Origin: a virus
DNA: 55,830 bases
Strand: one strand, 5' to 3'
IMG/VR virus record: IMGVR_UViG_3300020438_000050
Coordinates: 1-55,830 of that record
The position numbers were made by a program, and so were the translations under genes. Numbering within the stretch: position 1 is the stretch's first letter; each line of letters begins with the position of its first letter. Positions 33,023 through 43,600 of this stretch are shown in pieces. A model generated the notes under the pieces. It was not told the origin of the DNA. It did not search any database and saw nothing but the letters and a program-made list of their open reading frames with translations.

Positions 33023-34540
33023 TTAATATACTATGACCACTGATCCAGAACCACCATTCGGATATAGTCTATTACCGCCTCCGCCTGCGCCTGAGGCTTC
33101 TTTACTGTTTGCTCCGTATCCAAACTTATAGTCACCCATATTAGATCCATCTGCAGCTGCTAGTGTTGATAATGGAATAACACTAGTATTTGAAGTTCTC
33201 ATAGAGTCAACATCTTTTGAATATCCTAAGGATACGCCTGAAGCTCCGCTGGAACTAGAACCAACTAAGTTTGACCAAGTTGAACAAGGCCAATTTGATT
33301 GGTTTGATCCAAAGTAGAATGTCCAGTGATCTTGTCCAAAGCCTGTGTAACAAACATAATTTGAGCCAACATCAACACTGCCGCCTCCGCCACCTGATGC
33401 TGCGCCGCCTAAATTCATTACTTGTACATCACTTACACCGTCAAATCCATCTGCACTCGACGATCCTGATTCAGCACCAATACCTACTGGGCATGCATTT
33501 ACATTAAAGTCGTCGTCATTGTATGGAAAAGAAGGTCCTGAAGCTGTACTTGCTAAAATATTAGTTCCTTCTGCGCTGCTGCCGCCGCCTCCGCCGCCGC
33601 CTTCTGCGCATAGATACACACTGCTACACATACGTTTACATGTACAGCACTGCCAATTTAGTCTGTCGTAGAATGTTTGTCCAAATACATAATGATAACC
33701 AACATAACATAGACACTGATAATCACTGTCGCCGCCCCAATAGAAACAACATCCACAATTTCCGCCGTTTAACGACTGTGCAGAACTTAGATACGCAACT
33801 GTACAAACGCAACTTCTACGTGTGCCGCCGAAGCTATAGTCGTATCCGTTCCAATAGTTATTATTACAAGTACATCCTGTTGGGCCAGCTCCGCCGCCTC
33901 CGCCGCCTGCGCCTTCTTGAATGCATAATGTTCCGTCGATATTTCCATCTTCTCTAAAGAATGGTATAAACACACCATCGCCGCCAGTTCTATTAATGTC
34001 GCCGCCTGTTGCTGTGCCGCCTGTGTTAAAATAACCGTTGATACAGTTTACGTAGCCGCATACTGGTAAATCAAAACCTAAACTTACTTTGTTGTCATTG
34101 GAGTTATCTCTTGTTGTTGAATTTGAAGTACAATTCCAAGATATTGATTGCTCAGTTGCATTATTAGCAGTAACAGTAGTAGCACCCATTACAACACTAC
34201 TTGCTGTAAGTCCTCCTACTGAACCTACATTGACTGTCATAGTCGCGCCTGGTGCTAACCCTTCCATTGTCTTCTCTGCATAGCCTCCGCCGGCGCCAGT
34301 TAAGTGACCTACAAAGTTCATGCAATAATCTGTTCCTGGCATTTGCACACCTGAACAACAAGATGCTGATACAAAACAAAAGTCAGTTGTTCTATAACAA
34401 CTACCTGCTCCAATTACGAATATTTTGGCTTTGCTAACACCAGCTGGGACAGTCCAACTGGTCGTTCCTGGAGAGGAATAAACCTCTGCCTTTGTATAAC
34501 CAAAATCTGTTACACTTCCGCCTGATATAAATCTACCCAT
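33023..34540 (-). CDS. Gly- and Cys-rich adhesin-like tail fibre protein
   Basis: 505 residues. It begins MGRFISGGSVTDFGYTKAEV and a beta domain with TSWTVPAGVSKAKIFVIGAG. It then holds many polyglycine stretches (GGGGGG near residues 215, 317 and 390) of the type that forms polyglycine-II helical adhesin tips in some T4-like gp38-type adhesins. About 26 cysteines (5 percent) cluster at residues 45-75 and 220-315, with CC and CxC pairs, unusual for a protein assembled in the cytoplasm. It is probably a receptor-binding tip. AAGGAAG precedes the ATG. Confidence 0.85.
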   Translation of the reverse strand: MGRFISGGSVTDFGYTKAEVYSSPGTTSWTVPAGVSKAKIFVIGAGSCYRTTDFCFVSASCCSGVQMPGTDYCMNFVGHLTGAGGGYAEKTMEGLAPGATMTVNVGSVGGLTASSVVMGATTVTANNATEQSISWNCTSNSTTRDNSNDNKVSLGFDLPVCGYVNCINGYFNTGGTATGGDINRTGGDGVFIPFFREDGNIDGTLCIQEGAGGGGGGAGPTGCTCNNNYWNGYDYSFGGTRRSCVCTVAYLSSAQSLNGGNCGCCFYWGGDSDYQCLCYVGYHYVFGQTFYDRLNWQCCTCKRMCSSVYLCAEGGGGGGGSSAEGTNILASTASGPSFPYNDDDFNVNACPVGIGAESGSSSADGFDGVSDVQVMNLGGAASGGGGGSVDVGSNYVCYTGFGQDHWTFYFGSNQSNWPCSTWSNLVGSSSSGASGVSLGYSKDVDSMRTSNTSVIPLSTLAAADGSNMGDYKFGYGANSKEASGAGGGGNRLYPNGGSGSVVIVY

Positions 34541-34551
34541 TATATTCTTCC

Positions 34552-34872
34552 TTACGCTGTACTAGTTTCGATTCCATAAACAACAGCATTAACATCTGTT
34601 GCGCTGGATCTAACTACTATTCTTTGGTTTTGTCCTATAACAATACCAGTTCTTTCTAAAACACCAGATGGGCTAATGCCTACTTCGTATTCTATATATT
34701 CTGCTGTTGTGGGTGAGTCTGCATCCGCAAGTGCTATTCTAGCAGTTACAGTTGCTCCACTTCTATTAACAATATTAACAGTTGCAACAGCAAATGTATT
34801 TGCACCGCATGTATAAACTACAGTATCGGTTGCTGCTGATAAATTGTTTGCTCCTAGTTTTCCTGACGCCAT
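34552..34872 (-). CDS. Small beta-sandwich virion protein (type a)
   Basis: 106 residues (MASGKLGANNLSAATDTVVY). Strands TFAVATVNIVNRSG, ARIALAD and QRIVVRSSATDVNAVVYGIE form a small beta-sandwich. The pattern resembles the proteins at 45418-45747 and 52288-52653, so these may be related small decoration or fibre-joining proteins. GGAG precedes the ATG and a late TATAAATA (34962-34969) lies 89 bases upstream inside the preceding gene. Function unknown. Confidence 0.82.
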   Translation of the reverse strand: MASGKLGANNLSAATDTVVYTCGANTFAVATVNIVNRSGATVTARIALADADSPTTAEYIEYEVGISPSGVLERTGIVIGQNQRIVVRSSATDVNAVVYGIETSTA

Positions 34873-34887
34873 TTTATTTTTTCTCCA

Positions 34888-37800
34888 TTATCTTTGTAAG
34901 AAGTAATTTAAAGCCAATGCAGCTCCGTCAATACTTCCTGTAAACTTTACTGGGCTAGTTATATTTATAACATTACCCTCGGTGTTTGAAATTGTATTCA
35001 GTGTTAAATTAACTTCACCAGCAGTTATGCTATTTACATTCAATGTAGCTCCGCCACCGCCTATCTGGCTTTGGATATACGTTCTAATAGCTTTTTGTGT
35101 TGGTACAATGTTGTCTGAATTAGCTGCAAACGTTCCGTCTGTACTAAATTCGTTAACAGCAGTGTTAGAACTACCAAGTGTTACTGAACCAAGTTGTAGT
35201 TCTTGTAGTCCTGCTAAGTTAAATGCATCAGCATTCAAACTTGACTTACCAGTAGACTGTTCAACACTAAACAATTCGCCAACCTTAAAGTTACCATCTT
35301 GGTCTGTGCTTGTATAGAACACTCTACCTCCGCCTCCTTCGACAGTTTCTTTTGCCGCTGAAGGTGTAATTGCAGGATCTCCTGGATAGTTTGTGTTAGC
35401 AAAGTTACCTGTACCTATGTCTAAGAAATCGTGACCTGTTAATCGTACTTGCGAGTATCTTAGTCTAGATTCAAGAGCATCATTGTGCTCTGGCGCAAGT
35501 GCAATAGTAACAGCTGGAGATAATTGTAATTCAGCTGTATATGGACCGGATCCTAATAGTCCTAGAACGTTTACAAGTTTGTATACTGTACTGTTACCTG
35601 CAAATGTAATATTAGACCCTTCAATTGGAACATCTGTTAATCCGTCAACTTTTACATAGCCGCCGTTTTGATAAATGTCTCCAAAGCCGTCGCCTGTAAC
35701 AGTTGCAGTTGCTGATTCCCAATCAGTACCTCTTTCCCTAAATGTAGGTTGTCCTAATGCTCCGTCACCTACTCTTACAGTAAATGTTGCTGCTGCTGTG
35801 TCATTAGGATCAGTAATAGTTACAGTCGGTGCGCTGTCATATCCACTACCAGGCTCTAATATTTTAAATGCACTGATTTGTCCGCTTTCAACAATACATC
35901 TTGCAAAGGCTTCTCTAACATTTTTCTGATATTGAATAACATGGTTGGTTCCATTACCGCCCACTGTAACCCATGTTGGTATCCCACTTGGATTACCAAA
36001 CGCTGCAGCTTTGTGATTGTTAGCAAAAGTAATTGTACTTGCTACCCAGTTCAATCCATCTTTAGATGTATTTGCTTTCTGTCCTGTTGTTTCATCAACA
36101 GCATAAAATACTCCTTGTCCGTATTCTATAGTTGTCCAATCACCGCTTGCTGTAAGTGTTGTTGCATACCAAGTAATACCATCTAAGCTGTAGTTTGCAG
36201 TATCGGTACCAGTAGCAGTAGCTACCCATTTACTATTACCAAATGCAATTGATTTAAATGTAAGTGCAGAGTTTGCAGAGCCAGCTGTCCAGCCTGCGCC
36301 ATCATTGTCTGAATACGCTGTATCTTGTCCTTCGGACATTACAACCCATCTGCCGTGATTACCAAATGCTACTGCGCTATAGTTATTACCTATAGTAGGT
36401 AGTGTAGTGCCAGCTGTCCATGTTTGGCCATCTGTTGAAACTGCTACTTCTCCACTTGCTGCAATTGCCATAAACTTGCCTTCGCCAAATGCAATATCTA
36501 CCCATGTAGCTGTTGCTGATAAAGTTGAAAGAGTCCACGTTGCTCCGTTATCATTTGTATAAGCACCTTGTGTACCTGAAGCTACTGGAGTTGACATAAA
36601 GTAATGACTTGCGCCAATTTTACCATATGCTATATTGTTTTGTGCGGCAGGTGTTGCACCGCCCGCTGTAAATATATCTCCTCCTGGTGTCCACGATCCT
36701 CTTACAGTAGAAACCATTGAATCTGTATTTGTACTACTTAGTGCTACATATACATCATTACCGTATGCTATAGCATCATAAACGTTAGTTGTTCTATATG
36801 TGCCACTATTAGGAGCTGCGCCACCGTTATAAGACGGTGTTGACGGTGCAGCAACTGATATTCTTGGCTCAATAATATATGTAGACGTTTGATCTAGAGT
36901 AGTCTCAATTACTGTGCCAGGAATAATATGTTCCCAACCTGCTTGATCATCTGTTTCTCTATAAATTGTAGCAACTTTTGTGCCTGCATTATATGATTGA
37001 ATATATCCGTATTGTCCAGATCCTTTACCTGCTATAATCATTAACCTCATACCAGTGTAAGCAACTGAAGGAGCAGTATCTTGACCAGCAAGTGTAATAC
37101 TTGTTGTATTACCAGTTTGCGGGCTGTTAGATGCTGATCTATAGTCTTCACCTGATGTTAACATTCGTATTTCAAATACTGCATTGTCTCGTGTTTCTTC
37201 TAAAACAAAGTCTTGCCCATATCCAATACCAGAAAAAGTTATAGCATTGTTCTCCGAAGTATAACTTGAACCTGCATTTGAATATTCAAGTGCAAAAATC
37301 TTATCATTGTCTGTATAAACATTTGACACTTGTGCTTCAAAGCCTCTGTTGTTCACAGTTGCAGTGATAGGCGATTCAGTATCGTCAACACCTTCAGCTA
37401 CTGATCCAAATGCTCCATATGAGTTGTTTCCGTTAGTAGCACGAATCTTGCCGCCATTTTCTGACAAATAACCAATATGGTTATAATATGTAAACACTGA
37501 TACAAGTTCTGATCTTCCTAAGTTTGTAACCCAGTATCCAATACCATCACTTAGTACTTGAGTAAAGTCGTTAGCAACCATTGAATCGTAGCCGCCATCA
37601 TGTAATGCTCCGTCAACTTTCATACCTACGCATGCTGTACCAAATGTTGATACATTTTGTACGTAAGGTGATTTATTAGCAATCCATACATCTTGGTCTT
37701 GTGTTCCCCAACCTGGATCGAGCGATACATATGCTCCTGCGCTCGGTCTCTTAGTTCCGTAAGCATTATCGCTGCCTAGTGTTCCTGTAAGGCCGGATAG

Positions 37801-40596
37801 TGTCATATTTCTTAAACCTGTACCGTTTCTCATATGGAACATATTTTCAGCTTCAGAACCTGTTACCGAGTTTACATAAAGTTCTGCTGCAATAAATGAC
37901 TTATAGTTACCAGTGTAAATCAAATCATATTGTATTGCATCAATATATCTACTTACATCTCTTTCGCACTTTGCACTATCATAATATAAATCTACTGTAG
38001 CAGTACCTGTTGCTGTAGTAAGCGCAACTGCTGCGCCGCCTCTTGTAAGAGATACTGTAAATGTTGTTCCACTATCAACAGTTTTTACATAATAGGTTGT
38101 TCCTGTGCTAATGCCGCCAAACGTTGTACCTGTAAATCTAATTGCTGTTCCAACATTCATCCAAGATGTGTCTGTAATTGTAAGTACATTAGTAGTTACA
38201 GTTGTATTTGTCACTGTGTCAGTATACGTATCTTGTACATATGCTGTTGTTTCTGCAATAATAAATGCTCTATTTTCTTCTAATGCTTCAATAGCATAAG
38301 TGTAATCTGTAGTAGTATTAGGTGTATTACTTCCTGCATAAATCGGTGCTACAGAGTCTCCTGAAGCTCCAGTAATTTGATAGTCAATATAATCATACAT
38401 TTGTCTAGCAAGATTGGCCGCAGCTTCGCCTGCTGCTGTTGCGCCTGCAGGAGTAGTTGTAACTTGTGTTTCACTATTTCCTGTGGTTTTTGTATACGCA
38501 GTATTAGTTGCAATATCGTCTAAGAATGTTTCCATGTGTGCAAGCACACCTAAACTATAGTCAACTTCTGATGTGTGTACATAAGAACCAGCTGGCGTAA
38601 TCCTTGTTGAGCGAAGTTCGTCGCCTACAACTGCTGTTCTTTTGGGAACAATCATTGGCGATACTTCTGTAAACTCTCCAGTTTTTACAAAGAGTGTATG
38701 TGTTGGTTCTAGTAGTGCAGGTACACCAGTATCTGTTTGTGCATCAATAGCAGTAATTAAAATATCTAATAAATTTTCTGCAAGTGTTTGTGAACCAGGC
38801 TCTTCAATTTTTGTAGCATCAATAACTTGATTAAAGGAACTATACACAGTTCCTGGTGCTACGTTTGACATAACAGCATCAATTACTACTTTCATTTGAC
38901 TAACTGTTGCCGATAATTGCTCATCTTCGTCATCAATAGATGCAATTAACGACCCGCCTGAGAAGTACGTAAGTGTTGCTTCTCTTATTCTTTCGTTTCC
39001 GCCGTGACTCATATCCCAAATTAATGCATCAAGGATTTGACCCATATCTCTACGACACGATGCAACATTGTCATTTACAAATCCTGCCCAAATACCTGAG
39101 CCGCCTGCAACTTGTGTGTTTACCCATTCTACTAATTCTTCTTGAATAAAGCTTCTATTTCTTCTTAACAATGTAGTTGATTGTACACGTAAATGTCCAA
39201 TTTCAATTCTTTCAAGTCCATAGCGTACAGTTTTAAACGGTTTATCTAACGTATAACCATAATCAGTAGCGTCTGAGCCTGACGGTGCTACATAAAAAAC
39301 ATTATTAATAATGCCGTAGTCTGACCAAACAAGATCCTCTCCAGATACTTTAAGCACTTGGCCATCTTGTCCTATTGGTAGTCTTGTTGCGCCGCCACCT
39401 GAGTAGTAAACAATATCACCGCTTGTTGTTAGTACGCTTGTTTCTGAGCCGCCTACTAATTGATTCCATTCACTACCATCTAAATCTTGATCTGGTCTAT
39501 TTTGTAGTGTTGTTTCGTCTGACGTATGTGTTGCTACTGCAATATAACTAGAGTTATTATGTCTGACCATATCACCTAGATCGTATACTGTTGCGTCTGA
39601 CCAGTTGCCTTTCCATTTAGCACCTGCATTAAGTCTTGACCAATAATTTACATTAGGTGGTTTCTGTGCGCCACTTTCATGCTCTTCAATACATAGATAA
39701 GTATAACCGCCTACTGTAACTACGTCACCTACACGGTAATCTTGGTTAGTTGAATCTTCGCCCCATTCGCCTACAAAATTAAATCCTGTAGAAAACACAT
39801 CCCAATCTGTTAAACTTGTTGTTGGTTTTGCATCTAGGTTATTTGTTTTAGCAGCATATTGATATCCGCCAAATGTTACTATATCGCCAGGTTGATATCT
39901 AGTTTGTTGGTCCCAGCTATCTTCAAACTCCAGTCCTTCAATAAACTGAGCCCACTTAGCTTCGTCTGTTGTGAATAATATGCCGCTAGTATGAAACTGT
40001 GTACAAATCCAAAGTCCGCCACCGTATTTTACAATGTCATTAACTTTATATCTTACTTCTGCAGACCAATTAGTTTTATATTCAAAACCGTTATTTACAA
40101 CATCCCACTTTAGACTGTCGTTCTCAAGTCCTAGTGTATCTGTAGCTGCAGCTGTATGGGCTTCACTACATCTGTAAATCAAGCCTCCGTATTTTACTGC
40201 GTCACCGACTTTGTATACGGTACCTGCTACCCAAATACTTTTCCACTCTAATCCAGTAGTAGAAAATACGTCCCATTTTGCTTGGTCTAATTCAAGCGTA
40301 CCTTGTGACATATGTCCGTCAATACAAATATATACAGTGGATCCGTATTTAACTAAATCGTTTAATTGATATTGTACTGAGCTTGACCAGTCTCCTAACC
40401 AACCTAGACCATCTGAAAACAGTTCCCACTTTGCAGAATCTAAATCTAAATTAAAGTCTGACTTTGCTGTGTGTCCTGTTACACAAATGTAGGTTTTTCC
40501 GTTGACTTTTACTACGTCATCTACATAATATACAGTAGAAGCATTCCAGTCGTTTTTGTATACGAATCTGATTCTACCTAATTTAAATTCTGCCAT
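34888..40596 (-). CDS. Giant fibre with CBM-like repeats, BNR propeller insert and conserved C-terminus
   Basis: 1902 residues in ordered modules. Residues 1-385 carry seven tandem units of the W-x-YxxxDxVxxxGxxYxCxxxHT pattern, like carbohydrate-binding module 5/12 repeats. A FYVAPSGSD entry to a beta-helix is at about 430. Two N-R-x-F ... C-x-RD ... DA modules are at about 480-600 and 780-900. A beta-propeller with five Asp-box motifs (TNDNGATW, STDGQTW, SDNDGAGW, SLDGITW, SKDGLNW) spans about 1270-1550. The C-terminus (RLTGHDFLDIG, STDQDGNFKVGELF, VPTQKAIRTYI) is shared with 40627-45021, which lacks the propeller. Binds sugars by inference. GGAG and a late box precede it. Confidence 0.92.
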   Translation of the reverse strand: MAEFKLGRIRFVYKNDWNASTVYYVDDVVKVNGKTYICVTGHTAKSDFNLDLDSAKWELFSDGLGWLGDWSSSVQYQLNDLVKYGSTVYICIDGHMSQGTLELDQAKWDVFSTTGLEWKSIWVAGTVYKVGDAVKYGGLIYRCSEAHTAAATDTLGLENDSLKWDVVNNGFEYKTNWSAEVRYKVNDIVKYGGGLWICTQFHTSGILFTTDEAKWAQFIEGLEFEDSWDQQTRYQPGDIVTFGGYQYAAKTNNLDAKPTTSLTDWDVFSTGFNFVGEWGEDSTNQDYRVGDVVTVGGYTYLCIEEHESGAQKPPNVNYWSRLNAGAKWKGNWSDATVYDLGDMVRHNNSSYIAVATHTSDETTLQNRPDQDLDGSEWNQLVGGSETSVLTTSGDIVYYSGGGATRLPIGQDGQVLKVSGEDLVWSDYGIINNVFYVAPSGSDATDYGYTLDKPFKTVRYGLERIEIGHLRVQSTTLLRRNRSFIQEELVEWVNTQVAGGSGIWAGFVNDNVASCRRDMGQILDALIWDMSHGGNERIREATLTYFSGGSLIASIDDEDEQLSATVSQMKVVIDAVMSNVAPGTVYSSFNQVIDATKIEEPGSQTLAENLLDILITAIDAQTDTGVPALLEPTHTLFVKTGEFTEVSPMIVPKRTAVVGDELRSTRITPAGSYVHTSEVDYSLGVLAHMETFLDDIATNTAYTKTTGNSETQVTTTPAGATAAGEAAANLARQMYDYIDYQITGASGDSVAPIYAGSNTPNTTTDYTYAIEALEENRAFIIAETTAYVQDTYTDTVTNTTVTTNVLTITDTSWMNVGTAIRFTGTTFGGISTGTTYYVKTVDSGTTFTVSLTRGGAAVALTTATGTATVDLYYDSAKCERDVSRYIDAIQYDLIYTGNYKSFIAAELYVNSVTGSEAENMFHMRNGTGLRNMTLSGLTGTLGSDNAYGTKRPSAGAYVSLDPGWGTQDQDVWIANKSPYVQNVSTFGTACVGMKVDGALHDGGYDSMVANDFTQVLSDGIGYWVTNLGRSELVSVFTYYNHIGYLSENGGKIRATNGNNSYGAFGSVAEGVDDTESPITATVNNRGFEAQVSNVYTDNDKIFALEYSNAGSSYTSENNAITFSGIGYGQDFVLEETRDNAVFEIRMLTSGEDYRSASNSPQTGNTTSITLAGQDTAPSVAYTGMRLMIIAGKGSGQYGYIQSYNAGTKVATIYRETDDQAGWEHIIPGTVIETTLDQTSTYIIEPRISVAAPSTPSYNGGAAPNSGTYRTTNVYDAIAYGNDVYVALSSTNTDSMVSTVRGSWTPGGDIFTAGGATPAAQNNIAYGKIGASHYFMSTPVASGTQGAYTNDNGATWTLSTLSATATWVDIAFGEGKFMAIAASGEVAVSTDGQTWTAGTTLPTIGNNYSAVAFGNHGRWVVMSEGQDTAYSDNDGAGWTAGSANSALTFKSIAFGNSKWVATATGTDTANYSLDGITWYATTLTASGDWTTIEYGQGVFYAVDETTGQKANTSKDGLNWVASTITFANNHKAAAFGNPSGIPTWVTVGGNGTNHVIQYQKNVREAFARCIVESGQISAFKILEPGSGYDSAPTVTITDPNDTAAATFTVRVGDGALGQPTFRERGTDWESATATVTGDGFGDIYQNGGYVKVDGLTDVPIEGSNITFAGNSTVYKLVNVLGLLGSGPYTAELQLSPAVTIALAPEHNDALESRLRYSQVRLTGHDFLDIGTGNFANTNYPGDPAITPSAAKETVEGGGGRVFYTSTDQDGNFKVGELFSVEQSTGKSSLNADAFNLAGLQELQLGSVTLGSSNTAVNEFSTDGTFAANSDNIVPTQKAIRTYIQSQIGGGGATLNVNSITAGEVNLTLNTISNTEGNVINITSPVKFTGSIDGAALALNYFLQR
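34962..34969 (-). promoter_or_regulatory. Late promoter TATAAATA within a coding end
   Basis: Perfect consensus on the minus strand within the last codons of the 34888-40596 gene, 89 bases before the ATG at 34872. It would drive the 34872, 34540 and 33012 genes. Confidence 0.65.
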
Positions 40597-40623
40597 GTGT
40601 TACTCCAACAAGTTTATTATACA

Positions 40624-40631
40624 TATTTATC
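40624..40631 (-). promoter_or_regulatory. Late promoter box GATAAATA
   Basis: The TAA stop of the 40627-45021 gene lies in this box on the minus strand. It is 27 bases before the ATG at 40596, with GGAG in the leader. Confidence 0.7.
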
Positions 40632-43600
40632 CGTTCCCTAAAAACAACGCCTGCTGTAAATAAGTTCCGTCGATGCCATTTTTAAAATATAAATCAGCGT
40701 CGATATTAATTCTATTTGTTTCAGTTGAGATATTGTTGTTTAGTATTTGTATTTGACCAGCAACTAATCCGTTAACTGTAAGATTGGCTGAACCGCCGCC
40801 AATTCTTGATTCAATAAATGCCTTTACTGCCTTTTGTGTAGGCACTACTTCGTCACTGTTAGCACTCATTGTTGCATCAGTACTAAATTCACGTACTGTT
40901 GCACTTGTGCCACCTAAGCGTACTCCGCCTAATCTTAGTTCATCTAGACCTTGTAATTCAAATGCGTCCGCATTCAAAGTAATAATACCAGTCGCCTGCT
41001 CTACTTCAAATAACTCGCCCACTCTAAAGTTACCATCTTGGTCTGTACTTGTGTAGAACACTCGTCCGCCGCCACTATCCACTGCCTCGTAAGATTGTGT
41101 AGGTTCGTTAGTAGATGTATATCCTTCTAAGTATCTAGTAGGATAATCAGAGTCTACAAAGTTTCCTGAACCAATGTCAAGAAAGTCATGTCCTGTTAAT
41201 CGTACTTGACTATAACTTTCTCTAATAGTTACCGAATCTGTATGTTCGGGAGATTCTATTGCTGAAATTAATGGACTTACAGTTAGCGTTGCTGCTTGAT
41301 TGCCTAAACTTCCAGTAACATTATCAATGTCAACAAGTCTATAAATTGTATCATTTCCAGTAAACTGAACGTTTGCTCCAGGTCCTGGTAGATTATCCAT
41401 GTTAGTTACATGTATAAATTTACCAATTTGATATTCGTCTGCATACCCGTCGCCGGACACTGTTGCAAGAGCAGTTACATAACCTGCACCTCTGTTAGAC
41501 CATGTAGGTTGTGTAAGTACACCGTTGCCTACTCGCACTGTCCACGAACCGTTTGCAGTTTTATTTGGATCTGTTATTGTAATTACAGGAGGTACACCTA
41601 CAGTATAGCCGCTTCCTGGATTAACAATTTTAAACTCTCCTAGCCCGCCGCCTGATATATCTAGTCTAATTAAAGCTTGTGTTCCTGAGGCCGGTGCCGG
41701 AACAATTACTCTAGGTTCAATTTGGTATCTAGAAGTACTATCTGGTATTTGTAATGCAGTTCCTGGTGCCATATGATCCCAACCGTATACGCCGTCGGAC
41801 TCTTTAGCAATTACACAATCTTTTGTTGCAATGTCATAAGCTGTAATATATCCATACTGTCCTGCGCCTGCCCCACTAATAATAACAATACGCATTCCTG
41901 CATAATTATCATATGTGTTTGAATCAGCTGCTGATATTTTTATATTACCTAATACATCAACAGGACCGTCTTGTGCATTACCTTGCAATTGCACATATCC
42001 TGCTCCTAAAGGACTTTCGCCTACACCGGTTAATCTTACTTGGAATATGCCTCCGTTGACTACATTTGCACTTGTAATAGATGCTCCTGTTCCGGTACCT
42101 GTTACTCCATAAGTAGCTGCTGTATATGCTTCACCTGCATTTGAATATTCAAATGCAAGAATGTTTTCACCATCTGTAATTACATTAGCTATTTGTGCTT
42201 CTGTTGATCTGTTGTTTACTTGCGCCGAAATAGCTGTTTCAGTGTTGTCTACGCCTTCTGCTACAGACCCATATTTGCCATAAGAGTTATTACCATTTGT
42301 TCCTCTTATTTTGCCTCCGTCCTCTGCAAGATAACCAATATGATTATAATATGTGAATACACTTACAAGTTCTGATCTAGCTAGATTAGTTACCCAAACT
42401 CCGATACCGTCACTTAGTACTTGTGTAAAGTCATTTGCTACAACCGAGTCATATCCTCCATTATGTAAGTCGCCGTCAATTTTAAGACCTGTACATGCTG
42501 TTCCAAACGTTGATACATTTTGTACATATGGCGATTTATAAATCCATTTTGTTGAATCTGCTGGGCCTGTGCCAGGGTCTAATGAAACATAACACGAGTC
42601 ATTAACAGGACGTCTTGTTAGATATGCATTATCAGCACCCAATACATCTGATAACCCTTGTAATGTCATATTTCTAATTCCGCAAGCACTATTTACATAG
42701 AACATTTTTGACTGTTCATATCCTGCTGCAGGTTGAACGATAGTGCTTCTAAGCTCGTCGCCTACTAATGCACAATTTCTTGGTAAACTAATAGGAAGTA
42801 TTTCTGAATATATGCCAGTCTTAACAAATATAGTTGTATTTGGATATGTAGAATAAGTTACATAAAAATTTATACTATTATCTACTACGTATTCGCCAGT
42901 ATATAATTCTAAGTTTGATTCAATAGCATCTATAATATCTTTCACAGCATCGTTTTGTGCTTTTGTATTACCTGTAGATTGACTTTCGTAACGGTATGCT
43001 ACACTGGTATCGCCTGCTTCAACTGAAGTCGATGCATTAACATCTGCATATACAAGTCCTGTGCTAGGATTTATAGAATTAAGCAATGCAGATAAATTAG
43101 GAGCTGTAGATGTAATATCTACACTTGATGCAATTTTTGATATTGCTGTTTGTAGCACATATTGATCTATAGATCCTGTAATATCGTAAGGTACAGTGTT
43201 AAATTTTGTAGTTGCATCATTGGCTGTTATAAAGTCAGCTGCATATTTTATTGTTGCAAATGGAGCAGATAAACTTGTTCCGTTAGCGGCTCCGTCAACG
43301 CCGTCTGCTGAAACATAATAAACTTTTGCAACATAATCAGCAGCAGTCCACTCTAATTCTGTTCCTGTGCTTGATAATATTGTTCCTTCACCGCCCTTGC
43401 CAAATCTTTGTTTGTTAAGCTTTCCTGGATTATTATCATATGTGATTAAGTCGCCTCGAGTAGTTAGCACGTTTGTACTAAATCCTTCAGCAAACAGTTC
43501 CCAATTATAGCCAGCGCCAGCATAATCTGTATCAGGACGCTTATCTGTAGATCCTAAATGCGGAACTTTTGCTTTGTAAGTATTGCTACCGTATGTTGCA

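Noticed and set aside
33271-33507. Leu/His/Gln-rich plus-strand frame opposite the Gly/Cys-rich adhesin
   Set aside because: It is the antisense of repetitive Gly/Ser codons and has no other support.
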